From the NCBI GenBank assembly GCA_002418005.1, contig DIDF01000041.1, positions 76,782 to 140,781 of the forward strand: 64,000 bases of DNA, read 5' to 3'. Both the position numbers and the translations under genes were made by a program. Shown piece by piece: positions 18,814 through 29,344 of the stretch. This DNA is from Lactobacillaceae bacterium UBA5807. Its GTDB lineage: Bacteria > Bacillota > Bacilli > Lactobacillales > Lactobacillaceae. Numbering within the stretch: position 1 is the first letter of the stretch; each line of letters begins with the position of its first letter. The notes under the pieces are model-generated. The model had not been told where the DNA came from, did not search any database, and saw nothing but the letters and a program-made list of their open reading frames with translations.

Positions 18814-19826
18814 GTGAAGATGCTTACAAAAAAGCAGGTGTCGACATTGATGCTGGCGAAAAGTTCGTTGAAGAAATAAAAGACCTTTCAAACAACTCTG
18901 ATTTGGGTTCATTTGGAGGGCTCTTTGCGTTAAAACTGGCTTCTTATAAAGATCCCGTTTTAGTTTCTGGTACTGACGGAGTTGGTACCAAGTTAATGGT
19001 GGCAATTAAAGCTAACCGTCATAAAACTGTTGGGATTGATTTAGTTGCCATGTGTGTTAACGACGTTTTGGCTCAAGGTGCTAAACCACTTTTCTTTCTT
19101 GATTACTTGGGAATTGGCAAACTTGAACCCAAAAAAGCAGCGGATATTGTATCTGGAGTAGTTGAAGGATGTAAACAATCCTCAGCCAAACTGATTGGCG
19201 GCGAAACGGCTGAAATGCCAGATATGTATTCCAACGGCCATTATGACTTGGCTGGATTTTCTGTCGGAATTGCTGATAAAAAAGATTTATTAAATCCCAA
19301 AGATGTTAAAAATGGCGACGTTTTAATTGGATTAGCTTCAAGTGGTTTGCATTCCAATGGTTTTAGTTTGGTTCGTGAGATTTTATTTAAACAAAATAAT
19401 TATCAGTTGACGGACAAATTACCTGGATCTACTGAAGAACTTCAAGATGAATTACTAAAACCAACTAAAATTTACGTTAAAACTGTTTTGCCTTTGATAA
19501 ACGAACATTTGATAACAGCTGCAGCTCACATTACCGGCGGTGGCTTACCTGATAACGTTAATCGAGTTATCCTTGATGGCTTATCAGCTAAATTTAATTA
19601 TGGTAGTTGGGAAGTTCCTCCAATCTTTAATAGTCTTCAAAAGATTGGCAAGCTTTCTAACCGCGATATGGAAAGAACATTTAACCTTGGGCTGGGCTTT
19701 GTTTTGATAGTTCACCCAGAAAATGTTGATAAAGTTACTCAAGAATTAAACAAAGTAGGAGAAACATATTATCAGGTCGGTCAAGTTATTAAAGGCGATC
19801 AGAAAGTAATTATTCAAAGAGGATAG
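18810..19826 (+). CDS. purM: Phosphoribosylformylglycinamidine cyclo-ligase (AIR synthetase)
   Basis: A 338-residue ATP-dependent cyclase making AIR from FGAM. Landmarks are [45 protein letters not shown] and [16 protein letters not shown]. It overlaps purF by 4 bases (ATGA) and is followed after 2 bases by purN. Confidence 0.96.
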   Translation: MSEDAYKKAGVDIDAGEKFVEEIKDLSNNSDLGSFGGLFALKLASYKDPVLVSGTDGVGTKLMVAIKANRHKTVGIDLVAMCVNDVLAQGAKPLFFLDYLGIGKLEPKKAADIVSGVVEGCKQSSAKLIGGETAEMPDMYSNGHYDLAGFSVGIADKKDLLNPKDVKNGDVLIGLASSGLHSNGFSLVREILFKQNNYQLTDKLPGSTEELQDELLKPTKIYVKTVLPLINEHLITAAAHITGGGLPDNVNRVILDGLSAKFNYGSWEVPPIFNSLQKIGKLSNRDMERTFNLGLGFVLIVHPENVDKVTQELNKVGETYYQVGQVIKGDQKVIIQRG

Positions 19827-19828
19827 AA

Positions 19829-20413
19829 ATGACAGAAACTAAGAACATAGCAATATTTGCATCCGGTGAGGGAACTAATTTTTCTGCACTGATGGAATCT
19901 TTTAAAAAGAATCATTTACCGATTAAAGTTTCCGTTCTGGTTTGCGACCATAGTAAAGCTCATGTTTTAAAACGAGCAGAAAAGGAATCTGTCCCAACTT
20001 TCGTAATTAATTTTAGCAAGTATCCTAATAAGGCGGCTGCCGAAAAGGTAATTTTAAAGGAGCTTCAGGATAGAGGAGTCGAATTCATTATTTTATCAGG
20101 TTATATGAGAATAATTGGCCCAACTCTTTTGTCAGTTTACCCTAATAAAATTATTAATATTCACCCGGCACTGCTTCCAAGTTTTCCAGGTCGTACTGGA
20201 ATTGATGATGCTTGGAATTATGGTGTTAAGGTCACCGGAGTTACTGTTCACTGGGTAGATTCAGGGATTGATTCAGGCAAAATAATTGCACAAGATCCAG
20301 TCAGAAGACTTCCAGACGATACTAGAGATTCATTGGAAGCCAAGATTCACCAAACCGAACACAAATTGTATCCACGAGTTGTCAAAGAACTATTAGATAA
20401 AGGAGAAATATAA
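19829..20413 (+). CDS. purN: Phosphoribosylglycinamide formyltransferase
   Basis: Folate-dependent GAR transformylase, 194 residues. The catalytic triad segments are [12 protein letters not shown] (Asn, His) and [14 protein letters not shown] (Asp). [15 protein letters not shown] is the phosphate-binding start. RBS AGAGGA at the end of purM. It overlaps purH by one base. Confidence 0.95.
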   Translation: MTETKNIAIFASGEGTNFSALMESFKKNHLPIKVSVLVCDHSKAHVLKRAEKESVPTFVINFSKYPNKAAAEKVILKELQDRGVEFIILSGYMRIIGPTLLSVYPNKIINIHPALLPSFPGRTGIDDAWNYGVKVTGVTVHWVDSGIDSGKIIAQDPVRRLPDDTRDSLEAKIHQTEHKLYPRVVKELLDKGEI

Positions 20414-21942
20414 TGGCAAGACGAGCTCTTTTAAGTGTTTTTGATAAAAGTAATTTGGTTGAGTTTGCTAAACAATTAATAGATTTAGATTTCGAAATCG
20501 TTTCAACTGGCGGAACTAAAAAGGCGCTGGAAGATGCCGGTGTTAAAGTTACTGGTGTCGAAGAAGTTACTGGTTTTCCTGAGATGCTGGATGGTCGGGT
20601 TAAAACTTTACATCCAAAGATTCATGCCGGACTTCTTGCAAAACGTGATGATCCTGATCATATGAAACAATTGAAGGACGCTGGGATTACACCAATCGAC
20701 CTGGTTGCGGTTAACCTTTATCCTTTTAAACAAACAATTGAAAAGCCAAATATTACCGAACCAGAAGCAATTGAGCAAATTGATATTGGTGGCCCGTCGA
20801 TGTTAAGAGCCGCTGCCAAAAACTTTGAAGGGGTTTTACCAGTTGTTGATCCTAAAGATTATCAACCAGTTATTGATGCTTTGAAGAATGGCACCGATAA
20901 TCGTGACTTCAGAAAACATCTAGCTGCTAAAGTATTTAGAACTACTGCAGCTTATGACGCTATCATTTCAAATTACTTCACCGATGAAGAATTCCCAGAC
21001 AAATTAACTTTGACTTGGGAAAAACAACAAGCATTGCGCTATGGTGAAAACAGTCATCAAAAGGCCGCTTTCTACCGTAATCCAATTCCTTCAAAACTTT
21101 CAATTATTGCTAAACAACTTCATGGTAAAGAACTTTCGTTCAATAACATTAAGGATGCAAATGCAGCTTTGAACATGGTTACTGAATTTGATAAACCAAC
21201 CGTTGTTGCTATGAAGCACATGAATCCATGTGGTGTCGGGGTTGCTGATGACCTAAGCACCGCTTGGGATGAGGCTTATGAATCAGATACTATGTCAATA
21301 TTTGGTGGAATTATTGCATGCAACCGCGAAGTTGATGCCGAAACTGCCGCCAAAATGCACAAGATTTTCTTGGAAATTATCATTGCCCCTTCATTTACCG
21401 ATGATGCTTATGATATTTTGGCTAAAAAGAAGAATATTCGTTTGCTTCAAGTTGATATGTCACATGCTGATCAGGCAGATCGTTTCGAAGTTATTACCGT
21501 TAGCGGCGGTATGCTGATTCAAGAAGTTGATCACACAATTGATCAACTTCCTGAATTTAAAGTAGTAACCAAGACTCACCCTACTGAAAAGCAGCTGGAA
21601 GCTCTTCAGTTTGCCCAACACGTGGTTAAATACGTTAAGAGTAATGCGATTGCTGTCACAACAGGTACTCGGACTCTTGGTATTGGTTCCGGTCAACCAA
21701 ATCGAATTGATTCTGCTAAGATTGCTATTCAAAAAGCAATGCCAAAAGATGGTTATGAGAATGCCGTATTAGCATCCGATGCATTCTTCCCAATGGATGA
21801 CTGTGTTGAGTATGCTGCCAAGCACGGCATCAAAGCAATTGTCCAACCAGGTGGTAGTATCCGTGATCAAGACTCCATTGATATGGCTAACAAGTGGGGA
21901 ATTGCGATGGTTATGACTGGAAGAAGACACTTTAGACATTAA
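20413..21942 (+). CDS. purH: Bifunctional AICAR transformylase/IMP cyclohydrolase
   Basis: A 509-residue enzyme for the last two steps to IMP. The N-terminal MGS-like cyclohydrolase domain (about 1-190) contains [41 protein letters not shown]. The C-terminal transformylase domain contains [14 protein letters not shown], the KHMNPCGVG segment and the final GRRHFRH. RBS AAGGAG in the purN end. Confidence 0.97.
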   Translation: MARRALLSVFDKSNLVEFAKQLIDLDFEIVSTGGTKKALEDAGVKVTGVEEVTGFPEMLDGRVKTLHPKIHAGLLAKRDDPDHMKQLKDAGITPIDLVAVNLYPFKQTIEKPNITEPEAIEQIDIGGPSMLRAAAKNFEGVLPVVDPKDYQPVIDALKNGTDNRDFRKHLAAKVFRTTAAYDAIISNYFTDEEFPDKLTLTWEKQQALRYGENSHQKAAFYRNPIPSKLSIIAKQLHGKELSFNNIKDANAALNMVTEFDKPTVVAMKHMNPCGVGVADDLSTAWDEAYESDTMSIFGGIIACNREVDAETAAKMHKIFLEIIIAPSFTDDAYDILAKKKNIRLLQVDMSHADQADRFEVITVSGGMLIQEVDHTIDQLPEFKVVTKTHPTEKQLEALQFAQHVVKYVKSNAIAVTTGTRTLGIGSGQPNRIDSAKIAIQKAMPKDGYENAVLASDAFFPMDDCVEYAAKHGIKAIVQPGGSIRDQDSIDMANKWGIAMVMTGRRHFRH

Positions 21943-21970
21943 AATTAATTTTTGAGAGGAGCAGTAAGGT

Positions 21971-23206
21971 ATGGCAAAAGTTTTAGTTATCGGTTCCGGA
22001 GCTAGAGAGCACGCAATTGCGGCTCAAATGCTTAAGAGCCCACAGGTTGATGAGGTTTATTGTGCACCAGGAAATCCAGGAATGAAGAAAAGCGGCATTG
22101 ATATCGAGGATATTGACGAGCTCGATTTTGCTGGACTGACCGCGTTTGCAAAGAAGAACCAAGTTGACTTGACTTTTGTTGGCCCAGAGGTTCCTCTTGC
22201 CAAGGGAATTGTTGATTATTTTGAGGATCAGGGTCTTAAGATTTTTGGCCCCAATCAAAGTTCTGCCCGTTTGGAAAGTAATAAGGAATTTGCTAAGAAA
22301 TTCATGAAGCGTCATGATATTCCAACGGCAAAGTATCAAGCCTTTACTAATGTGGACGAAGCTTTAGATTATGCTAAAAAGTTGAATTTCCCAATTGTCG
22401 TCAAAGAAAACGGCCTTGCTGGTGGTAAAGGGGTCACAATCGTTAAAGATGAAAAGGACCTAAAGCCAACAATTCAAACCAGTTTGAAAAAAGCCGGCGA
22501 AATTCTCCTGGAAGAATTTCTTCAAGGTGAAGAATATTCTGTCATGGTATTTGTTGGCGGCCAACAACGAGTCATCTTCCCGATTTCTCAGGATCATAAG
22601 AAGCTTTATGAAGGAGAAGTTGGTCCAAATACTGGTGGTATGGGAGCTTATTCACCAGTTCCTCATATTACCCCAACTATTGTTAAAGACACGGTTGATC
22701 AAATCGTTGATCCAACAATAAAGGGACTAAAAACCGATGATCTTGAATTTTCCGGAATCATCTATGTTGGCTGTATGCTAACCTCAGATGGTCCAAAGGT
22801 TATTGAGTATAACTTGCGACTTGGTGATCCAGAGACTCAAGTCCTCCTTCCCCAAATGGAAAGTAATTTTTATCAAGTCACCATGGATTTGGTAAACCGA
22901 AAGCAGCCGGACATTAAGTTCCAAGAAAAGGACTTTTATTTTGGGGTGGTTGTAGCCGCTCCTGGTTATCCCAAGAATCCTAAACAACATATTGCTTTAC
23001 CAGATTTGCCCGAAAATGTTTATATTGCTGGCGTTACTGAAGAAAATGGCAAACTTTATAGTAAAGGCGGGCGAATCTTTACTTTGTTCGACCATGCCTC
23101 AACTCTAAAAGAAGCTAAAACCAAGGTTTATGCTGAACTTGCCAAACTTGGTTTAAGCGAGTTCTATTATCGAAAGGACATTGGTTTTAAAGATATCAAT
23201 AATTAA
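21971..23206 (+). CDS. purD: Phosphoribosylamine-glycine ligase
   Basis: GAR synthetase of the ATP-grasp superfamily, 411 residues. GSGAREHAIAAQM begins the N-domain. VVKENGLAGGKGVTI is the ATP-grasp loop, and GPNTGGMGAYSPVP and YNLRLGDPETQ are conserved in the catalytic core. It starts 28 bases after purH with its own RBS (GAGAGGAGC) and is the last gene of the operon, followed by a strong terminator. Confidence 0.97.
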   Translation: MAKVLVIGSGAREHAIAAQMLKSPQVDEVYCAPGNPGMKKSGIDIEDIDELDFAGLTAFAKKNQVDLTFVGPEVPLAKGIVDYFEDQGLKIFGPNQSSARLESNKEFAKKFMKRHDIPTAKYQAFTNVDEALDYAKKLNFPIVVKENGLAGGKGVTIVKDEKDLKPTIQTSLKKAGEILLEEFLQGEEYSVMVFVGGQQRVIFPISQDHKKLYEGEVGPNTGGMGAYSPVPHITPTIVKDTVDQIVDPTIKGLKTDDLEFSGIIYVGCMLTSDGPKVIEYNLRLGDPETQVLLPQMESNFYQVTMDLVNRKQPDIKFQEKDFYFGVVVAAPGYPKNPKQHIALPDLPENVYIAGVTEENGKLYSKGGRIFTLFDHASTLKEAKTKVYAELAKLGLSEFYYRKDIGFKDINN

Positions 23207-23213
23207 AATGATT

Positions 23214-23247
23214 AGCTTTCGCGTATCTGTATATGCGAAAGCTTTTT
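23214..23247 (+). terminator. Terminator of the pur operon
   Basis: AGCTTTCGCGTAT (23214-23226) pairs with ATATGCGAAAGCT (23231-23243) and is followed by T5. Confidence 0.92.
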
Positions 23248-23359
23248 GTGTCTGAGAGTCGTTAATGTTATTAAAGAGAACGAATTTCATTTGTAATTTA
23301 CGGCGTATAATTACTTGGAAGTAGTTTTAAAATCTAAAAAAAGAAATGAGTTAAAGCTA

Positions 23360-23998
23360 ATGCAAGCCATTTTGTCCTATTTAAAAGAAAATTGTCCTGA
23401 AAAAATATGTTATGCACCTATGGGAGACAGTATTTCTCAAGGACTTTTTGCCGAAAATCGTAAATCCGGATTTGTATTTAAGCTTGCGGATCAATTAGCA
23501 ATGGCAACTGGCAAAAAGATTAAACTTCGCGGCCTCTCTGAAGTAGGTAAAACGGCGACCGATTTTGGTGCCCCTTGTCTTCCAATGATTATCAGACAAA
23601 AACCTGCCTTAGTAACTATAGAGTTTGGCACAAATGATGCGTTTGAAGGACCGACGCCGACAAATCTGCAACTGTATCGGAATTCACTGAAAAAGATTAT
23701 TGAATCTTTAAAAGAAAAAACCGATTCACAAATTATTTTAATGACTGCTTGGACCAACCCAAAATATCCCGTCACTTCATCAATCATCCAATTTGATCAG
23801 GTTTGTCGTGAGGTGGGAGCAAAGCTAGAAGTTCCCGTTGCTGATTTATCAGATATTTGGCGCAATCGCAGTGATGTTTTTGGCCCCGCTGGCCGACTTA
23901 TTCCCGATTTTTCAAAATGGGGAGGCAGTGACGATTTTCACCCGAATCAACGTGGCCATCAATTGATTGCTGAAAAGCTGTTCAAGATAATAAAGTAA
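23360..23998 (+). CDS. SGNH/GDSL-type hydrolase
   Basis: Small esterase or lipase-like protein of 212 residues if ATG 23360 is used; the frame is open from TTG 23315, but no clear RBS decides. SGNH blocks are visible: block I APMGDSISQG (Ser), block III TIEFGTNDAFEG (Gly, Asn) and block V DDFHPNQRGHQL (Asp, His). No signal peptide was seen, so it is probably cytosolic. Its natural ester is unknown. It stands alone between the pur operon terminator and the surface protein gene; a weak hairpin AAGTAATT/AATTACCTT plus T run at 23994-24029 may end it. Confidence 0.8.
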   Translation: MQAILSYLKENCPEKICYAPMGDSISQGLFAENRKSGFVFKLADQLAMATGKKIKLRGLSEVGKTATDFGAPCLPMIIRQKPALVTIEFGTNDAFEGPTPTNLQLYRNSLKKIIESLKEKTDSQIILMTAWTNPKYPVTSSIIQFDQVCREVGAKLEVPVADLSDIWRNRSDVFGPAGRLIPDFSKWGGSDDFHPNQRGHQLIAEKLFKIIK

Positions 23999-24116
23999 TT
24001 CTTGTAAAATTACCTTAGATTTTTTTCACTTTTTTCATTTAACAGCTTTGTTTTTGTTTGATAGTGGTATAATTTTAAACGTTGTTGTCGATAGTCAAAT
24101 GAAATGAGGAACTAAG

Positions 24117-26722
24117 TTGAATTTAAAGGGTAAATCTACTAAAAGGAAAGGGCTGTTCTTGACCTCTCTCTTATTTTTTGTGTTGGGAGTGTTTTCACTA
24201 CTTATGGTCGTGAATTCTCCCTCTGTCCGTGCTGCATCAAGTGCTAATCAGGTTTCTTTGGAAACTGATCTGAATACAGTTAAGCAAATTGGAACAGATA
24301 CATATTTTAACTTTACTATTAATGATCCTAACGGGAACACACCGGGTGTACAGTCCATTCAACCAGGTGATCAATTAGTTATTAAAGATCAAGGGAATGC
24401 TATTGATCAAGGATCAATTAAACTAAGTCAGCCAAATAATGTCGATTATTTGGCTGAAAGATATGATGGACCAACTCATTCGATTATTTTGACTGCCACA
24501 GATTTATTCAAACAAAGTTATCCAAAAGGCCTTTCAATTTCAATTCACACTCAAGTTCGGAGCGATATTGATCCTGATCAGACTTACACTTTTCTAGCTA
24601 ATTATGATCCAAAAGCCGGTAGTTCTCAGACAATTCCGGTTACTAATGGTGGCTTAACAATCTCTGGACTACAAAAAGTTAGTAGTTCAAATCCGACACC
24701 CGGGACTAAGGCTTTAGGAGTTTCTATCTTTGGCAATACTTTTTCTCAAGCAGGTTACATTTTACCAGTTTCAGCTCCAGATCCTGTTATTGCTAGGGAG
24801 AATTACAGCTATAATGCCGTTGGTACAGATTACCCTGACCACGAATATAAGTTTCTTTATTCTGAACCAGTTTTTGCTGCTTACGCGCAAATTGCTTCTT
24901 CTCAGGCCGATATCCCTGGCAATCTTGATGGACTAGAAATCCACAGTTCAATGCCAATTGAGCGAAATTCTGCAATAGCTTACAGGGCATTGGCACCATT
25001 TAGTGGGCTGACAATTTCATATCCTGATTCTAATACAATAAGAATTATTGGAATCACGCCAAGGTACTTAAGAGTCTAGGAACTGATTCACTCAATTTTC
25101 CATTTCTAGTTGATGCCCCACAGCCTTCTGATACCGCACATGTCTATGGAACTTTCATAGATGCAAATGACAAGCCAATTACTGATCCTAAGCCAAGTAC
25201 TCCAACTTCAAGCTTGGCCTATGATCCGGTCGTTAGTGGAACTGGATTTGTCCCATTTTTACAACCACAAGATGAAAAAGTACCTGCTAATAAAGATCCA
25301 AAAATAAAGTATCAGGCTGTCGCAAAAGACTTTATTTCACCAACTTCCTATGTTCGTGCCGTTCCTGCCGGTAGTTCAGATGCAACGATTATCAATGCAG
25401 CTGATTTTGACCAGGCCAATGGAGTTAAGTTGAGTATCATTTCCGCTACAGATAAAAGCGACGGAAAAAGCTGTGATCCTACTAACCTAGATCCAGGAAA
25501 TTATTCAGTAAATATTCTTGGCGTGAGTCAGCAGGCTGGAAACCCTTCTTCATCTGTTACAGCCAATCTAACAATTGACCCTAACCCAGCTTCACCCTCT
25601 CAAACAAATCCGTCCCAACCTGTTAAAGCTACGGATACTTTTTACTTCAAAGATTCTAGTCAAAATGGCAGTGATCTAACAGCTAAACTAACTCTCAGTG
25701 GAAATAAGGGTGAAAAACTATCAGAGACTGACCAAACTAGTCTTACTTCAAAGGTTAGTTCCATTAGTGGTTATTCATTCAGTAATAAGATTGTCGATAA
25801 GAGCGGCAATATTGTTGCCAGCAGTTTGGCTGATTTAAACAAAACTCAAACTTATGATAATGGGGATTATTACTTAATCTTCACTAAATCTTCGAGCACC
25901 TCTACAACTTCAAAAGGTGGTTCCGGAAACGGCAGCAAGCCAAGTCAGCCGAGCCAACCCACTCAACCAAGTCAACCGAGCCAACCCACTCAGCCAAGTT
26001 CGACAACTCCTTCCAGTTCGGGTTCATCTACACCTTCCTCAAATCCAAGTTCAATTACCAGTACAAGTACTTCGAATCCAGATCCAAGTACCTCGAATCC
26101 AACTCAGAGTACTTCTACTACGAGTGTGCCAACGACAACTAGCCAGTCTAGTTCTAGCCAAAGTAACCCAAGTTCGTCGACAAGTACTGCCGTTGGCAGT
26201 CAGACTTCCGTTCAACCAAGTGCTTCCGAGATTTCTTCAGGCAGGATTGCTGCTAAAAGAGCTGCTGTTTATTCGATAAAGAAAATTAAGATGTATAGCA
26301 GTGCTAAATTCAACCGTGGTAAATGGATTGCTGCCTATGCTAAGAAGCCTAGAATCAAGCGGCCAATGTTTGTGGTTATTAATTACGCCCGTTCTGCCAG
26401 TGGTGCTTTGAGATATAAAGTCAAAGACGTCAACCATCATAGTAAAACCGATGGTAAGATTGGCTACATCACCGCAAACTTTGCTTATGTTCGACCAGTT
26501 TACTATGCCAAATCTCATAAATACATTCGAGTTATTAATCCTCAAGGAATCACCGAATACAAAAAAGTAAATTTGACTTATAAAGTGGGTAATCATAAAA
26601 AAGGCAAATATCTGAGGATAATTGGAATTAGAAAGCACAATTTAACCACTCGATTTATCCTTACTAACGGTCATTACGTAACCGCAAACCGAAAATTAGT
26701 TATCTATGCCAGCCATAAGTAA
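24117..26722 (+). pseudogene. Large secreted/surface protein with DUF5776-like C-terminus, frameshifted
   Basis: Begins at TTG 24117 (RBS GAGGAAC), with an extended -10 TGGTATAAT ending at 24073. A signal peptide follows (KRKGLFLTSLLFFVLGVFSLLMVVNSPSVRAASSA). The first frame stops at 25079. The frame that continues the protein reads NHAKVLKSLGTDSLNFPFLVDAP from about 25052 and runs to 26722. One missing base near 25051-25053 (GGAATCACG versus a presumed GGAAATCAC) explains the shift; repaired length would be about 868 residues. Later parts are a MucBP-like segment (DTFYFKDSSQNGSDLTAKLTLSG), a Ser/Thr/Pro/Gln linker, and a basic domain (PMFVVINYARSASGALRYKVKDVNHHSKTDGKIGYIT) like the DUF5776 wall domain of lactobacilli. 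No LPXTG motif was seen. The ligand is unknown. Confidence 0.82.
25940..26002 (+). repeat. 27-bp tandem repeat coding a Pro/Ser/Gln linker
   Basis: Two near-identical 27-base units (25940-25966 and 25967-25993, differing at about two bases) plus a third partial copy, coding PSQPSQPTQ. It is a low-complexity spacer likely to vary in copy number without changing frame. Confidence 0.85.
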
Positions 26723-26755
26723 TCATAGTTAGAGCCATCGCATAGCAATCACTGC

Positions 26756-26783
26756 TTGACATGTCCCGTCAGCGTGATAAAGT
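26756..26783 (+). promoter_or_regulatory. Promoter of the pyrFED unit
   Basis: TTGACA (26756-26761) and TAAAGT (26778-26783), 16-base spacer, about 30 bases before the PyrR-type leader. Confidence 0.65.
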
Positions 26784-26804
26784 TAATACAAATAAATATT
26801 CAGC

Positions 26805-26909
26805 TTTAATTTGGTCCAGAGAGGCCATAAGCGGACGAATTTGCAAAGGTCCGTGATTCTGCGAGAAAGAGATTTTCCCTTTTATTGCATGAATTCGGGC
26901 TCTTTTTTT
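26805..26909 (+). promoter_or_regulatory. PyrR-binding attenuator leader
   Basis: TTGGTCCAGAGAGGCCATAA with GCGGAC following (26811-26836) forms the stem-loop GUCC-AGAGAGGC...GGAC, the conserved PyrR-binding loop of Gram-positive pyr operons. Downstream, AAAGAG-(ATTTT)-CCC (26866-26879) pairs with GGG-CTCTTT (26897-26905) and runs into T7, a terminator. UMP-bound PyrR should favour termination before pyrF. Confidence 0.87.
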
Positions 26910-26931
26910 GCAAAATCTTGGGAGGAAAAAC

Positions 26932-27651
26932 ATGAAAGGGCCACTTATAATTTCACTTGATGTTCCGTCAAAGGAGGATTTGTTTGATATCATTAACGAG
27001 TTTCCAAAAGACGAGAAACTAACCGTTAAGATTGGCATGGAGATGTTTTATGCTGAAGGTCCGCAGATCGTTCACGAACTTTTACAACGGGGTTTGCAGA
27101 TTTTTTTGGATTTGAAACTCTTTGATATTCCTAACACCGTAAAAAGTGGGATGCATCAAATCGGCAAACTTGGGGTTCAGTACACTACTGTGCATGCCTT
27201 GGGGGGATCAAAAATGATTACCGCCGCTAAACAAGGATTGGTGGAAGGGGCCAAAGAGTCCGGTGTGAAACCAGCCAACCTCTTGGCTGTTACCGAGCTG
27301 ACCTCAATTACTCCTGAAATCTTGAAGAATGAACAAAATAGTCGCTTAAATATGGTTAACCAAGTTGTTTCTCTCGCTAAAATGGCTAAGTTTTCCGGCG
27401 CCGACGGGGTTATCACTTCGCCGCTGGAAGTTAAGAGTCTTAAAAAACAGGTTGGCGATGACTTTTTGTACGTCACTCCCGGAATTCGAGAAAAGGGTGC
27501 GGCCAAAGATGACCAGTCGCGAACCGCTAGTCCTAGCCAAGCTGCTGAATACGGTAGCTCAGCTTTAGTAGTTGGTCGACCAATCATCAAGTCAAATGAT
27601 CCAGTTAGGGCATATCACGGAATGTTGGAGGAATGGAATAATGCAAACTAA
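26932..27651 (+). CDS. pyrF: Orotidine 5'-phosphate decarboxylase
   Basis: Makes UMP from OMP; 239 residues. DLKLFDIPNTVKSGM is the catalytic Lys/Asp/Lys/Asp region and TPGIREKGAAKDDQSRTASPSQA the phosphate loop. ATG 26932 with GGGAGG is the start; the longer frame from TTG 26908 begins at the attenuator terminator and is rejected. It overlaps pyrE by 11 bases. Confidence 0.96.
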   Translation: MKGPLIISLDVPSKEDLFDIINEFPKDEKLTVKIGMEMFYAEGPQIVHELLQRGLQIFLDLKLFDIPNTVKSGMHQIGKLGVQYTTVHALGGSKMITAAKQGLVEGAKESGVKPANLLAVTELTSITPEILKNEQNSRLNMVNQVVSLAKMAKFSGADGVITSPLEVKSLKKQVGDDFLYVTPGIREKGAAKDDQSRTASPSQAAEYGSSALVVGRPIIKSNDPVRAYHGMLEEWNNAN

Positions 27652-28288
27652 GCAAATCATTCAGTCTTTAATTGATAATAAAATTGTCAGTATCTCGCTC
27701 GATAAACCATTCAGGTTTGCCAGTGGGATCTTATCGCCAGTTTATACTGATTTTCGACTGACTATTTCAATTCCAGATCTTCGTAAGATGATTGCTGATG
27801 GTTTGGCAGAAATTATTAAGGCTAATTACCCAGACGCCACAGTCATTGGCGGGGTGGCTACTGCCGGAATTCCTCACGCAGCATGGGTAGCCGAAAGACT
27901 GAACCTGCCGATGGTCTACGTTCGGGCAAAACCCAAGGATCATGGTGCCGGCAAACAAATTGAAGGCCGGATTTCTAAAGATGACCACGTTGTTTTGATT
28001 GATGATTTAATTTCAACTGGTGGCAGCGTCTTAGGCGCTGTAAAAGCCGTTCGCAAAGCCGGTTATAAAGTTGAAGGAGTTGCTTCAATCTACACTTATG
28101 GATTTAAAGACGCGGACAAGAACTTTGCTGACGCTAATACTCAGCTTCATTCACTGTTAAGTTACGCCCAAATGATCAAGCAGGGCCACGATGAAAAACA
28201 ATTTACCGACGCCCAATATAAGAAACTTTCAACCTGGCACAAAGCCCCTTGGGACTGGACAAAAAATGAGGAGAAGGTTAATGGCTGA
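27641..28288 (+). CDS. pyrE: Orotate phosphoribosyltransferase
   Basis: A 215-residue type I phosphoribosyltransferase making OMP from orotate and PRPP. The PRPP loop is VVLIDDLISTGGSVLGAVKAV. RAKPKDHGAGKQIEGR contains the flexible catalytic loop, and KPFRFASGILSPVYTDFR is typical of PyrE. ATG 27641 has GGAGGAATGG as RBS. The end overlaps pyrD by 8 bases. Confidence 0.96.
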   Translation: MQTKQIIQSLIDNKIVSISLDKPFRFASGILSPVYTDFRLTISIPDLRKMIADGLAEIIKANYPDATVIGGVATAGIPHAAWVAERLNLPMVYVRAKPKDHGAGKQIEGRISKDDHVVLIDDLISTGGSVLGAVKAVRKAGYKVEGVASIYTYGFKDADKNFADANTQLHSLLSYAQMIKQGHDEKQFTDAQYKKLSTWHKAPWDWTKNEEKVNG

Positions 28289-29225
28289 TATTTCATTAGA
28301 CACCCAAATGGGTAACTTTAAATTTACTAATCCGATTTTAAATGCTGCTGGTGTTAGGGATGCCGATTCAACCCAGTTGAATACAATTATTAATTCTTGG
28401 GCTGGTGGTGTTGTCACCAAAAGTGCAACAATGAAACCCCGAGAAGGTAATCCAGAGCCCAGAATGAAGGGCCTTCCTCACGGCTGCATCAATTCCATGG
28501 GTTTGCCAAATCATGGCATCGATTATTACCTTGATTATGCGATTAAAAATGAAGGTAAAAATAACAAACAGGTAATTTTATCAATTGCTGGCCTCTCTAT
28601 TGATGAAAATATTCAGTTGCTAAAAAAAATCCAGGATAGTGATTATCAAGGCTTAGTTGAAATGAACCTTTCCTGTCCTAATATTGATGGTGAAACTCAG
28701 ATTGCGTATGATTTTGATTCCGTTGAGGCCATTCTCAACCAGGCATTTGAGTTTTTTACTAAGCCTTTAGGGATTAAGTTGCCACCATACTTGGATTTTT
28801 ATCAGTTTGATTCAATTGCTAAAGTGCTTAACAAATATCCAATTACCTATGTTAATGCGATTAATACGATTGGTAATGGCTTAGTCGTTAATCCCGAAAC
28901 TGAACAGACTCTAATTAAGCCAAAAGGTGGATTCGGCGGGATTAGTGGTGAGTATATCAAACCGACAGCGTTAGCTAATGTTCGTGCTCTTAGATTACGA
29001 TTAAATCCAGAAATCAAAATTATTGGGACTGGTGGAATCCACACCGGCGAAGATGTCTTTGAACACATCTTGTGCGGCGCTGATGCCGTGCAAATCGGCA
29101 CTTATTTTGGCTTTGATGACACCCCAGTTTTTGAAAAAGTAACAAAAGAACTGTTGGCAATTATGGCTCGAAAAGGCTATACCAGCCTTGATGATTTTAG
29201 GGGAAAATTAAAAGTCCTCGATTAG
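28281..29225 (+). CDS. pyrD: Dihydroorotate dehydrogenase, class 1A-like
   Basis: FMN enzyme oxidising dihydroorotate to orotate, 314 residues. MNLSCPNIDGETQIAYDF carries the active-site Cys region and IKLPPYLDFYQFDSIAKVL the FMN/orotate contacts. GTGGIHTGEDVFEHILCGADAVQIGT is the FMN phosphate site. The overall match is to fumarate-linked class 1A enzymes such as the PyrDA of Lactococcus. No pyrK partner is nearby, which fits class 1A. ATG 28281 has GAGGAGAAGG as RBS. Confidence 0.93.
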   Translation: MADISLDTQMGNFKFTNPILNAAGVRDADSTQLNTIINSWAGGVVTKSATMKPREGNPEPRMKGLPHGCINSMGLPNHGIDYYLDYAIKNEGKNNKQVILSIAGLSIDENIQLLKKIQDSDYQGLVEMNLSCPNIDGETQIAYDFDSVEAILNQAFEFFTKPLGIKLPPYLDFYQFDSIAKVLNKYPITYVNAINTIGNGLVVNPETEQTLIKPKGGFGGISGEYIKPTALANVRALRLRLNPEIKIIGTGGIHTGEDVFEHILCGADAVQIGTYFGFDDTPVFEKVTKELLAIMARKGYTSLDDFRGKLKVLD

Positions 29226-29271
29226 CAGTAAATTTTGATAATCATAAAGTCTCTTGTCATTAATTTTTTGA

Positions 29272-29318
29272 AAAAAAGGCCCCATCTTTAGACTAATTTC
29301 TATAGATGGAGCCTTTTG
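29272..29318. terminator. Bidirectional terminator after pyrD
   Basis: AAAAGGCCCCATCT and AGATGGAGCCTTTT pair with one bulge, with A/T tracts on both sides between converging genes. Confidence 0.85.
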
Positions 29319-29344
29319 AGCTCAATTTTCATTGAGAAAGTTCA

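Noticed and set aside
25940..26002. Short repeats that could suggest CRISPR
   Set aside because: Direct tandem units without spacers, in frame and coding a linker.
25917..26279. 120-codon alternative frame in the Ser/Pro/Gln linker
   Set aside because: Arises from low-complexity repeats; no RBS or domain.
26237..26638. 133-codon minus-strand frame under the surface-protein C-terminus
   Set aside because: Antisense to the DUF5776-like domain; no independent signals.
27177..27590. 137-codon minus-strand frame inside pyrF
   Set aside because: Antisense shadow of a conserved gene without an RBS or homology.
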